Assembly (NCBI GenBank): GCA_942492115.1
Contig: CALODL010000033.1
Span: 248,001 to 312,000, forward strand
DNA: 64,000 nucleotides
Source: CALODL01 sp942492115
GTDB taxonomy: Bacteria; Planctomycetota; Phycisphaerae; UBA1845; CAIVHJ01
Reading direction: 5' to 3'
Part shown: in pieces, positions 1 through 8,016 of the stretch
Position numbering within the stretch: the stretch's first letter is position 1
Layout of the letters: each line of letters opens with the position of its first letter
The notes under the pieces: model-generated
Told to the model about the DNA's origin: nothing
What the model saw: the letters and a program-made list of their open reading frames with translations, nothing else
Databases searched by the model: none
Program-made: the position numbers and the translations under genes

Positions 1-1
1 A

Positions 2-1084
2 GAAAAGCATTGTCACGCTCGGCGGGGTCGTTTGACCACCGCCCACGGCGCCATCGAGACCCCGGTATTCATGCCGGTGGGCACGCGTGGGACGGTCAAG
101 GGCCTGACACCCGAACAGGTCGCGGCGACGGGCGCCCAGATCATTCTGGGCAACACGTATCATCTCTGGGTCCGGCCGGGTCATGATTTGATTGCTGAAT
201 GGGGTGGGCTGCATCGCTTCATGAATTGGCCCGGGCCGATCCTCACGGACAGCGGCGGCTTCCAAATTTTCTCTCTGGCCGACCTGGCGCGCGTCGATGA
301 TGACGGCGTCAGCTTTCGTTCGCACATCGATGGCCAGCGGTTGCGACTCGATCCGCAGGCCGCCATCGATATCCAGGCCGCCATTGGCTCGGACATCGCC
401 ATGGTTCTCGATCAGTGCCCGCCTTATCCTGCAGAGCGCGACGAGGTCGAGCGCGCGGTACGCCGTACGGTGCTGTGGGCTGGGGAGTGCCGACGCGTAC
501 ACGAACGGTCGGATCAATTGCTATTCGGGATCGTACAAGGTGGCATACATGAAGATCTCCGCAGGCAGTGCGCCAAGGAGCTGGTTGAGTTGGATTTCCC
601 CGGATATGCAATTGGCGGTTTGTCCGTTGGCGAAAGTCACGAGCAGATGTGCACGGTCCTCGACTATGCGCCAGCCCTGTTGCCGTCCGATCGCCCGCGC
701 TACCTCATGGGTGTCGGCATGCCTCGGGACATCGTCGAGGCGGTCAGGCGCGGGATCGACATGTTCGACTGTGTCCTGCCGACACGCAACGGCCGAAACG
801 CCTACGCCTTTACCGCAGAGGGACCGCTGAAGATGCGAAACGAGCGTCACCGCCACGATCGGGGGCCGCTCGAAACTGGTTGTCCCTGCTATGCTTGCAC
901 GCACTACAGCAGAGGCTATATTAGGCACCTGTTCCTCGTCGGTGAGATGCTTGGGCCGATTCTCACCACGATCCACAACCTGCAGTTCTTTCAGCGCCTG
1001 CTGGCGCGAATCAGGACGTTGATCGAAGAGGACGACTATTCACGCATTTATGACGAATTCCCCGTAACCGCTGGCGGATCCTGA
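2..1084 (+). CDS. tgt: Queuine/preQ1 tRNA-ribosyltransferase, 5' end cut by window edge
   Basis: Exchanges the wobble guanine of tRNAs with GUN anticodons for preQ1, in the cytoplasm, as part of queuosine synthesis. Family signatures seen in order are TRGTVKGLTPEQV near the N-terminus, GNTYHLW, DSGGFQIFSLA (base-binding Asp), GIVQGG, GGLSVGE and FDCVLPTRNGR (nucleophile Asp), then the zinc site CPCYAC with a downstream His. The frame is open to base 2 and reads a typical Tgt N-terminus (RRGRLTTAHGA), so the real start lies just left of the window and only about 10-15 residues are missing. The TTG at 32 is therefore not the start. yajC follows 29 bp downstream, the classic tgt-yajC order. The last aromatic-rich region is intact, so I see no sign of decay. 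Confidence 0.95.
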   Translation, partial: EKHCHARRGRLTTAHGAIETPVFMPVGTRGTVKGLTPEQVAATGAQIILGNTYHLWVRPGHDLIAEWGGLHRFMNWPGPILTDSGGFQIFSLADLARVDDDGVSFRSHIDGQRLRLDPQAAIDIQAAIGSDIAMVLDQCPPYPAERDEVERAVRRTVLWAGECRRVHERSDQLLFGIVQGGIHEDLRRQCAKELVELDFPGYAIGGLSVGESHEQMCTVLDYAPALLPSDRPRYLMGVGMPRDIVEAVRRGIDMFDCVLPTRNGRNAYAFTAEGPLKMRNERHRHDRGPLETGCPCYACTHYSRGYIRHLFLVGEMLGPILTTIHNLQFFQRLLARIRTLIEEDDYSRIYDEFPVTAGGS

Positions 1085-1113
1085 CCCGCCCGCCAGCGCT
1101 GGCGACGACCAAC

Positions 1114-1536
1114 ATGTTTCGCGAACAATACATTCTGGCCCAGGCCACTCCCGAAACCACAGATGGTGCCGAGGCGACCTCCACTGACGGCGCGGCCGGC
1201 ACGACGGCGCCGGGTGGCACGCCTCCAGGTGGGACACCGGCAGGCAAACCGGCGCCCAATCCGCTGGGCAACCCGCTCTTCGGCTTCCTCATCGTCCTGG
1301 TCGTGTTTTATCTCGTGCTGTTCATGGGCCGCGGGAAGAAGCAGAAAAAGTATGACGAGATGCTCAAGAATCTGCGCAAGAACGATCGTGTGGTGACCAT
1401 CGGTGGTATCGTCGGGACTGTGGTGTCGGCCAAGGAAGACGAGGTCGTCCTCAAGGTCGACGAGAGCAACAACACCAAGATGACTTTCGTGCGTCGCGCT
1501 ATTCAAAACGTCGTCTCCGAAGACCATCCCGAGTGA
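1114..1536 (+). CDS. yajC: Preprotein translocase accessory subunit YajC
   Basis: 140 residues. YajC is a small inner-membrane protein that associates with SecDF-YidC. The sequence shows a low-complexity Thr/Gly/Pro-rich N-terminal stretch (about residues 8-48), one membrane helix (FGFLIVLVVFYLVLFMG, about 55-71), then the diagnostic cytoplasmic part: a basic KKQKKYDEML segment and the small beta domain KNDRVVTIGGIVGTVVS. The Gly/Pro/Thr-rich extension before the helix is longer than in E. coli YajC (110 residues), as often seen in Planctomycetota. It follows tgt closely and is probably cotranscribed. No strong Shine-Dalgarno is seen before the ATG. Confidence 0.92.
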   Translation: MFREQYILAQATPETTDGAEATSTDGAAGTTAPGGTPPGGTPAGKPAPNPLGNPLFGFLIVLVVFYLVLFMGRGKKQKKYDEMLKNLRKNDRVVTIGGIVGTVVSAKEDEVVLKVDESNNTKMTFVRRAIQNVVSEDHPE

Positions 1537-1586
1537 TTTGTCATTCTTGATTACCTTACTGACACCTGCGCGCAATCGGGGACCCG

Positions 1587-2381
1587 ATGTTGAGCACCCT
1601 CGACCTCCAACACACGTGTGGCCTGGTCATGGGCTGGGCCCAGGAAGCAGGCGCCATGGCCCTCGAGGCTTTCGGCCGAGACTTTCGGCCACGACGTAAG
1701 CCCGATGCATCCCCGGTCACCGACGTCGATGAGGCCATCGAAGCGTGGTTGATCGAACGGATCATTGCCCACTTTCCCGACCATGGGATCGTGGGCGAGG
1801 AGTCGCCGCGGCGCGTTGGATCCGGGCGGTGGACGTGGGTCATCGACCCACTCGACGGCACGCGGAACTTTGCCCAGGGCGTGCCCTTGTTCTGCGTCGC
1901 GATCGCGCTGATGGATGGTGGCGTCCCGGTCATTGGGATCATCCATAATCCGGTCAGTGGAACGACTTACCACGGCTGTACGGGCGGCGGTGCATTCAGT
2001 GGCGATCGCGCCGTACATGTGGCGGCTGAATGGACGCGCGATTCTCTGATCGCAATAGCGGTCGGACGCAATCAGCGCTGGTCTCCAACGAGTCTGTCAG
2101 AGCTGTTTGCACTTGGAATTCTGCGAAATACAGGGTCGACGTCGCAACACCTGGCCTGGGTCGCAGCGGGTGGTTTGACAGTCGCGTGTGCACGCAACGC
2201 CAAGTTGTGGGATGTGGCTCCGGGGGCGGTTCTGGTGGTCGAGGCCGGAGGCGTGCTGACCGGTTTGAACGGGGCGCCGCTCTTTCCAATCGAGGTCGAC
2301 ACCTACGCCGGGGGCAGCATGCCGTTCATTGCCGCTGCACCCTCCACGCATGCGGATGTGCTCGCGATCCTGGCATCCTGA
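1587..2381 (+). CDS. Inositol monophosphatase-family phosphatase (SuhB/HisN type)
   Basis: 264 residues, the normal length for this lithium-sensitive, magnesium-dependent sugar/polyol phosphatase family. Visible metal-binding motifs are GEESPRR (motif 1), DPLDGTRNF (motif 2) and LWDVAPGAVLVVEAGG (motif 3). The family includes inositol-1-phosphatase, the HisN histidinol-phosphatase and the CysQ nucleotidase, and the sequence alone does not decide the substrate. HisN-type proteins often carry DGTRNF or DGTRSF, so histidine synthesis is a reasonable guess. The ATG follows a GGGG run and lies 50 bp after yajC. The gene is convergent with the coiled-coil protein downstream, with 153 bp between them that hold no clear hairpin. 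Confidence 0.85.
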   Translation: MLSTLDLQHTCGLVMGWAQEAGAMALEAFGRDFRPRRKPDASPVTDVDEAIEAWLIERIIAHFPDHGIVGEESPRRVGSGRWTWVIDPLDGTRNFAQGVPLFCVAIALMDGGVPVIGIIHNPVSGTTYHGCTGGGAFSGDRAVHVAAEWTRDSLIAIAVGRNQRWSPTSLSELFALGILRNTGSTSQHLAWVAAGGLTVACARNAKLWDVAPGAVLVVEAGGVLTGLNGAPLFPIEVDTYAGGSMPFIAAAPSTHADVLAILAS

Positions 2382-2534
2382 TCTGCCCGATCATGCCTGG
2401 CGCGTGCCTGCCGCACAACGCCCTGGCTCCGTCTGAAAACTCCGCCAGCAACGATCGGCTGCGATGCTATTCCTGCGTGTTCAGCATGACATGGTCCACC
2501 CGATCTCACCAGCCGTAGTGCTCTCAGGCAGGGC

Positions 2535-3950
2535 CTAGTTTCGGCGCCCCATGAAGTTCAGAAACGTCTCCTGAGTCAACATGGGCACGGACAGCGAGCG
2601 CGCCAGTTCGAACGCAGAGGCGTAGCGTCTGAGCGCATCGAGATCATCCTCATAGAGCGCTGTGGCTTCAGGCGTGGCGCTCTTGCCCGGTTCGCGAACC
2701 AGTGGTTGAGCGCCGACGATCAGGAAGTCAACGCGGGCTGTCAGCTCGCTGACCAGTGTGCCGCCGCCTTCTTTGATAATGGCCTCGACGGTCTCCGGGC
2801 CATTGATGTCGTCCAGGCCGTCGTAGTCGAAATCGAATGCTCCAATGGTCATAAACACCAGGCTGCGATGGCGATCGTAGATCGGGTTGGCGATCGTGTC
2901 GCCGGCGATCATGGGATAGGACGGGTTGGCCCACAGGATCCGACACTCGCTGGCATCCTCGCCGATGCCGATGACCTCGATGGCACCCTTGGCCTCGCCA
3001 CTGGCCGGGATTTCACTGTATGCCTGGTATACGGCAAAACGCAGCCCCAGGATCATCTTGTCCTTGGACCCCAGATTGATGAACACCGCATCCGATCCGC
3101 TGGTCGCCAGGACGATTTCACCATCGGTTTGACGGGCGCGCCCGCCGGACTTCGGTTGGACCTGGAATTCGCGGACGCGTTCCTGCAGCTGACGCTTGGC
3201 CGCTTCGGTCTCGGCAAGACGCTGCTTCTGCTGATCCAGCTCCTGGCTCATCTCCAGACGCAGCTGCTGGTTTTCTTCGGCACGCTCTGCGCTCTTGGCC
3301 TTGAGTTCGTCGAGCATGGCGACCTGGGCGTCCCGGCTGCTCCCGACCTCCGTTTCAATCTCGGTGACTTTGGTCGTGAGTTCGTCAGCGGTTCTGGTGA
3401 ACTCCTCCTGGAGTGCCGTCTTGTCCGCCGTGCACTGGTCCCGTTCCGCGTGGGCTGAATCGAGGGATGCCTGGAGCTGATCGGCGCGATCATTGGCCTG
3501 CTTGTACAGGTCGTACATGGAGCGCAGTGCGGCCACGAGCGGTTGGTCGATGACGGCTCCGGCATCCGGAATGCTGTCATCTGCCTCGAGGCGGTTCCAC
3601 AATGCGGACAACTCTCCCCCTTCGTCCTGCAGGCCCGCGACGTAGTCCGGCTCGACTGCCGCATCATCACCATTGACCAGCTCGGCGAACGCACCGAGTT
3701 CCTGTGCCATCAAGCTGGCAGCGGACTGGCGGCCGGCCTTGTCGTACCAGCCACGCAGGGCGCCGGTGCGCTCGGACGAGGACATCACGCGGTTCGCTTC
3801 GTCCGTCTTGGACTTGGCCTGGGCAACCAGATCTTCCTGCTTGGTCCACAGAATGACCAGAAACACCAAGGCGATGACTGCAATTCCGATACCGACACAC
3901 ATGCCTACGATGATGCCGGTCGTACTTCCCGCGGTGGGTCTACCTGCCAT
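2535..3950 (-). CDS. Hypothetical membrane-anchored coiled-coil protein
   Basis: 471 residues, family not recognised. One N-terminal membrane helix (about residues 12-37, rich in Ile/Val/Gly) has a short GRPTAGS leader before it. A soluble region follows (40-150), then a long Glu/Gln/Lys/Ala heptad-like segment (about 155-275, including EENQQLRLEMSQELDQQKQR), which should form a coiled coil. The C-terminal part of about 190 residues is compact and non-repetitive (SGSDAVFINLGSKDKM, GAIEVIGIG, IANPIYD). The start at 3950 is chosen because GGGAGGG lies 6 bases before it; the ATG at 3965 lies upstream of that site. The topology resembles cell-division or shape proteins that combine a membrane anchor, a coiled coil and a beta domain (MreC-like architecture), but no MreC motif is visible. 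I assign no function. Confidence 0.8.
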   Translation of the reverse strand: MAGRPTAGSTTGIIVGMCVGIGIAVIALVFLVILWTKQEDLVAQAKSKTDEANRVMSSSERTGALRGWYDKAGRQSAASLMAQELGAFAELVNGDDAAVEPDYVAGLQDEGGELSALWNRLEADDSIPDAGAVIDQPLVAALRSMYDLYKQANDRADQLQASLDSAHAERDQCTADKTALQEEFTRTADELTTKVTEIETEVGSSRDAQVAMLDELKAKSAERAEENQQLRLEMSQELDQQKQRLAETEAAKRQLQERVREFQVQPKSGGRARQTDGEIVLATSGSDAVFINLGSKDKMILGLRFAVYQAYSEIPASGEAKGAIEVIGIGEDASECRILWANPSYPMIAGDTIANPIYDRHRSLVFMTIGAFDFDYDGLDDINGPETVEAIIKEGGGTLVSELTARVDFLIVGAQPLVREPGKSATPEATALYEDDLDALRRYASAFELARSLSVPMLTQETFLNFMGRRN

Positions 3951-4164
3951 GAAGGACCCTCCCATTGCTGGTCCAGGCGATTGATTCTCGTTCGAAAAAA
4001 TGCGGTGGTGGGAGCTCTCACCCTGCTCATCACATTGTCCGAGGGCTGCCTCGTCTTGTCAATATTAGGTTGCTGCACATAAGGATACGTTGGCAAAGCG
4101 CCAGTTTTCGATTAGACACCACTAATGATCTCGAGGCCGCTTGCCGCCCCACTGTGTTATAACT

Positions 4165-6891
4165 ATGCCCCACATGAGCGAGACCTTATATCTGATCGAC
4201 GGACACGCCCAGATCTTCCGGGCATACTATGCACCGTTCGGCAATCTCTCGAGCCCGAGCGGCGAGCCCACGCGAGCGACGTATGTCTTTTTCTCAATGC
4301 TGTTTAAGCTGATCATGGAGCGCCAGCCGACCTATTGGGCCGTTGCTCTGGACTCCCCTACGGCGTCGGCCTCGCGGGAGGCGGTGTACGCGGACTACAA
4401 GGCAACTCGGGATGCGACCCCGGAAGATCTGATACCCCAGATCGCCCGCATCACCTCAATCCTCGAAATGCTGGAGATTCCGGTGTTCGAGATGCCCGGC
4501 TACGAGGCCGATGACCTGATCGCGAGCATCGTCGAGCGCGTGCCTCATCAGGATCTCGAGGTCTATATCGTCAGCCGTGACAAGGACCTCGAGCAGCTCA
4601 TCGATCCGCGCGTCCGGCTCTACGATCCGGCCAAGGACGTCGTGATCACCGCGGAGGCGCTCGAGGAGAACAAGGGCTATCGTCCGGACCAGGCGGTTGA
4701 GATCCAGTCCCTCGTCGGCGACAACGTCGATAACATTCCAGGCATTACGGGGGTCGGCCTCAAGACCGCGGCGAAACTCATCGCGCAATTCGGCACGGCT
4801 GATGCGGTCCTCGAGCATGCGAACGAACTGTCACCCAAGCTCTCACAACGTGTGACCGCGTTTGCCGATCAACTGCCCATTACCCGCAAACTGGTGACTT
4901 TGCGGCGCGACCTCGAAGTCGATCTCGACTTCGACCGGGCCAGGTTTCGCGGTTTGCGCGCCGATCGCCTGGGTGCCGTTTTCGATGAACTGGGATTCTC
5001 GCGGCTGTTGTCGACGGTCGAGAAGATCAAGCGGCATCCGGATTGTCCGGACGTCGGCGACAGCCCCCCGGCGGTTGAACGCGACGCGGACGTCGCCTAC
5101 GAAGTCATCGACACGCCAGAGGCACTGGCGAAGCTGACTGCGGCGCTCGTCGATCTGCCGGCGGTCGCGCTCAAGATCATGATGACGGGTGCGACCGCGG
5201 TCGATGCGGAATGGGTGGGCGTGGCGCTCAGCACCATGGCCGGACGGGCGTGGTACATTCCGATTCGCGCCGCAATGGGACAGACTCTGCCACGTGAGGA
5301 GGTCGTTGCGGCGTTGACGCCCGTGTTGGGTGCAGTCGATATCACGACGGTCGGTCATGACATCAAGCCCGCCATCGTATGCCTGGCCGAACACGGCCTC
5401 GAGGTGCGCGGTCCGGTCTTCGATACCAGCGTTGCCGCATTCATGTTGTGGCCACTGCAGGCGTCCCATGCTGTGGCACGACTGTGTCGAGAACAGCTCG
5501 GCGTCACCCTCATGCCCCTCGAGGAGATCGTTGGCAAAGGACGCAATCAGGTGGGCGTCGGCGACGTCGATCCGGCACAGCTCATCGATTTCGCGGGGCA
5601 ACAGGCCGACTATATCTGGAGGCTGTACGAGCTGCTGAATCCGCAACTCGATGGTGCCTCTTGTGCGGGGTTGTTTGCCGATGTCGAAATGCCTCTCCTG
5701 AGCGTTCTTGCAGCCATGGAACGCCGTGGTGTGGCGATTGACCAAACATGTCTGGCCGACATCTCCGATATGCTACAGGCGCGGATTGATGCGCTCCGCG
5801 ATGAGATCCACGGTCTTGCGGGCCATCCGTTCAATATCGAGTCGACGCGGCAGCTTGCCGAGGTCCTGTTCGACGAGCAAGGATTACGTGTTGTGCGCAA
5901 GACCAAGACCGGTCGCAGTACCGACGCTGATTCGTTGACGACTCTCGCCGCCGAAACGGACCATCTGCTCCCGGAGAGGATCATCGAGTACCGCGAACTG
6001 ACCAAACTCAAGAGTACCTACACGGATAATCTTCCGCGGATGGTCTCGCGACGCAGTGGACGTATCCATGCGACATTCCACACGACAGGAGCGATTACCG
6101 GGCGGTTGTCGTCCAGCGATCCGAATCTTCAGAACATCCCGATCCGCACGGAGACCGGTCGCCAGATTCGTCGAGCGTTCGTGTCTGGGGCGGACGAGTA
6201 TGTTCTGCTGGCTGCGGATTATTCGCAGATCGAACTGCGGCTCCTGGCGCACTATTGCCGGGATGACAGTCTCATCGCAGCCTTCGAGCGGGACGAGGAC
6301 ATCCACCAGGCCGTCGCTGCAGAGGTTTTCGGTGTCGAGGACGGCGTCGTTGCCCCGGAGCAACGGGCCCGGGCCAAAGCGGTCAACTTCGGAATCATCT
6401 ATGGCCAGACGCCCTTTGGCCTGGCCAAGGGCACGGGCATGACCGTGGGTGAGGCCAGTGCGTTCATCGATTTGTACTTCATGCGCTACCCTGGTATCCG
6501 ACTGTTCATCGACGACTGCATCGAACGTGGCAAGACCGAAGGGTACGCAGAGACCATGCTGGGCCGTCGACGGCCACTACCCGAGTTGACGTCGCGGAAT
6601 CGTCAGAAACGTTCGTTGGGTGAACGCCTGGCGGTCAATACGGTCCTGCAGGGGTCTGCAGCTGATCTCATCAAGAAAGCCATGGTCGATATCCAGCGGG
6701 TGACGGCCCGGCGGGATGACATCCGTATGCTGATCCAGGTTCACGATGAACTGGTTTTCGAATGTCGCCGGGATGTCGTCGATGACGCATCGGCGTTGGT
6801 TACGCACCACATGACGACCGCCCTGCCGGTGAGCGTGCCGCTCAAAGTCGACATCGGTTGGGGGGTGAACTGGCTGGAGTGCAAGTCCTGA
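4165..6891 (+). CDS. polA: DNA polymerase I, proofreading site degenerate
   Basis: 908 residues from the ATG at 4165; the ATG at 4174 (MSETLYLIDG) is equally plausible and neither has a Shine-Dalgarno. The TTG at 4141 would add an untypical leader. The N-terminal FEN-like 5'-3' nuclease domain (about 1-290) has its Asp clusters (LIDGHAQIFRAYYA, GYEADDLIAS, SRDKDLEQL, GDNVDNIPGI). The C-terminal polymerase domain has motif A (AADYSQIELR, Asp about 685), motif B (RAKAVNFGIIYG) and motif C (VHDE, Asp about 861). The middle 3'-5' exonuclease domain keeps the fold length, but the expected DxE reads LKIM (about residue 335), the second site reads GHDIKP with no trailing Asp, and the third site has Gln where Asp is expected. 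Proofreading is therefore probably lost, as in Taq polymerase. It acts in Okazaki fragment maturation and repair. Confidence 0.96.
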   Translation: MPHMSETLYLIDGHAQIFRAYYAPFGNLSSPSGEPTRATYVFFSMLFKLIMERQPTYWAVALDSPTASASREAVYADYKATRDATPEDLIPQIARITSILEMLEIPVFEMPGYEADDLIASIVERVPHQDLEVYIVSRDKDLEQLIDPRVRLYDPAKDVVITAEALEENKGYRPDQAVEIQSLVGDNVDNIPGITGVGLKTAAKLIAQFGTADAVLEHANELSPKLSQRVTAFADQLPITRKLVTLRRDLEVDLDFDRARFRGLRADRLGAVFDELGFSRLLSTVEKIKRHPDCPDVGDSPPAVERDADVAYEVIDTPEALAKLTAALVDLPAVALKIMMTGATAVDAEWVGVALSTMAGRAWYIPIRAAMGQTLPREEVVAALTPVLGAVDITTVGHDIKPAIVCLAEHGLEVRGPVFDTSVAAFMLWPLQASHAVARLCREQLGVTLMPLEEIVGKGRNQVGVGDVDPAQLIDFAGQQADYIWRLYELLNPQLDGASCAGLFADVEMPLLSVLAAMERRGVAIDQTCLADISDMLQARIDALRDEIHGLAGHPFNIESTRQLAEVLFDEQGLRVVRKTKTGRSTDADSLTTLAAETDHLLPERIIEYRELTKLKSTYTDNLPRMVSRRSGRIHATFHTTGAITGRLSSSDPNLQNIPIRTETGRQIRRAFVSGADEYVLLAADYSQIELRLLAHYCRDDSLIAAFERDEDIHQAVAAEVFGVEDGVVAPEQRARAKAVNFGIIYGQTPFGLAKGTGMTVGEASAFIDLYFMRYPGIRLFIDDCIERGKTEGYAETMLGRRRPLPELTSRNRQKRSLGERLAVNTVLQGSAADLIKKAMVDIQRVTARRDDIRMLIQVHDELVFECRRDVVDDASALVTHHMTTALPVSVPLKVDIGWGVNWLECKS

Positions 6892-6909
6892 CTCGGAGCC
6901 CGACAACTC

Positions 6910-7989
6910 ATGTCAGATGAAACCCCTCTCAGTGCGGGGCTGGTCATCGACCCGCTGACCTTCGAGCGCCTGGGGCCGGTGATCGGTCACCTCTCGGTTG
7001 GTTTGCTGGAGTCCGTGCAGCAGATCACGCTGATCACTGAGGCCAAGGCGGCCCTGAATCTGTCGCTCGGTCCGGTGCAGGTCCTGCGTCACCGTGCTTT
7101 ACGTTGGCCGCTGTGGAAGCGCGGCGTACATCGGATTGCTGCGGAATTGTCCACCAGCATGCCTGCGATCTTCCATGCATTTTCTCAACGCTCCCTGTCG
7201 TTGGGGAGTGAACTGGCGACCGCGACCGGGCGGCCGCTCGTGGCTCATTTGTTGAGCACTGAAGACGTGACCGTCGGGGGAGGCCACGAGGGACACCATG
7301 CCAACAAACTCATCGCCGGCAGCCAGCCGTTATTCGAATTGGCCGTGCAGCGGACTCCCCCCGATGAGGTCGTATTGATCCGTCCAGGTCTGCTGGCGGC
7401 AGCGTCGCCCGTCTGTTTCTCACGTTCTGGACTCATGCCCACGATTTTGTGTATGTCGGCATTCGAGCCGAACACGGGGGTGGATCGGCTCATCAGGGCC
7501 GTGGCGACTCTGGTGCAGGAAGGGCATGAGATGATGCTCCTGCTTCTGGGCAGTGGGCCGATCGAAGCGGACTTGCGCAAGCTCGTCGAACGGCGTAATC
7601 TGATCAAGCACGTGACATTCGGTCAACGCTTGCCTGATTGGGATCTGGTCATGCGAACGGCCGACATTTTTGTCGTGCCCGGCGATGTCAATCGCGTCGA
7701 CGTGCGCCTGCTCCATGCACTGGCCGCCGGGCTGGCAGCCGTCACGTGTAAAGTGCCGAACTCCGATTTCATCATCGACGGTCAGACCGGGTTGATCTGC
7801 GCGGACACCACCGATGCGTGCCTGGCCGCGACGATCCGGCGTTTGTTGCGCGATCCCGAACTGGCCCGCCGCCTGGCCGGTACGGCGCTCGATTACTGCA
7901 AAGAACACCACTCGCTCAGTCGGATGGCGGAGCGGACGGCTAAGATCTATCGCGAAGTCATCGCCCAGCACCCGGTGGCCAGCAGCTGA
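6910..7989 (+). CDS. Glycosyltransferase, GT4-like (group 1)
   Basis: 359 residues. The C-terminal half carries the Rossmann-like nucleotide-sugar domain of group 1 transferases: LCMSAFEPNTGVDRLIRAV, LLLLGSGPIEADLRKLVE, VTFGQRLPDWDLVMRTADIFVVPG, then NSDFIIDGQTGLI in the place of the usual EXnE-type donor loop. The canonical EX7E glutamates are not obvious; the region reads RVDVRLLHALAAGLAAVTCKV. Activity is therefore uncertain and this could be a divergent or inactive member. The N-terminal half is poorly conserved, as is usual for acceptor domains. It begins 18 bp after polA and may be cotranscribed. A GGAG lies 11 bases before the ATG. An envelope polysaccharide role is possible given the O-antigen ligase next door, but that is inference. 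Confidence 0.78.
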   Translation: MSDETPLSAGLVIDPLTFERLGPVIGHLSVGLLESVQQITLITEAKAALNLSLGPVQVLRHRALRWPLWKRGVHRIAAELSTSMPAIFHAFSQRSLSLGSELATATGRPLVAHLLSTEDVTVGGGHEGHHANKLIAGSQPLFELAVQRTPPDEVVLIRPGLLAAASPVCFSRSGLMPTILCMSAFEPNTGVDRLIRAVATLVQEGHEMMLLLLGSGPIEADLRKLVERRNLIKHVTFGQRLPDWDLVMRTADIFVVPGDVNRVDVRLLHALAAGLAAVTCKVPNSDFIIDGQTGLICADTTDACLAATIRRLLRDPELARRLAGTALDYCKEHHSLSRMAERTAKIYREVIAQHPVASS

Positions 7990-8016
7990 GCCTGACGTTC
8001 CCCGAATCTCTTCCGA

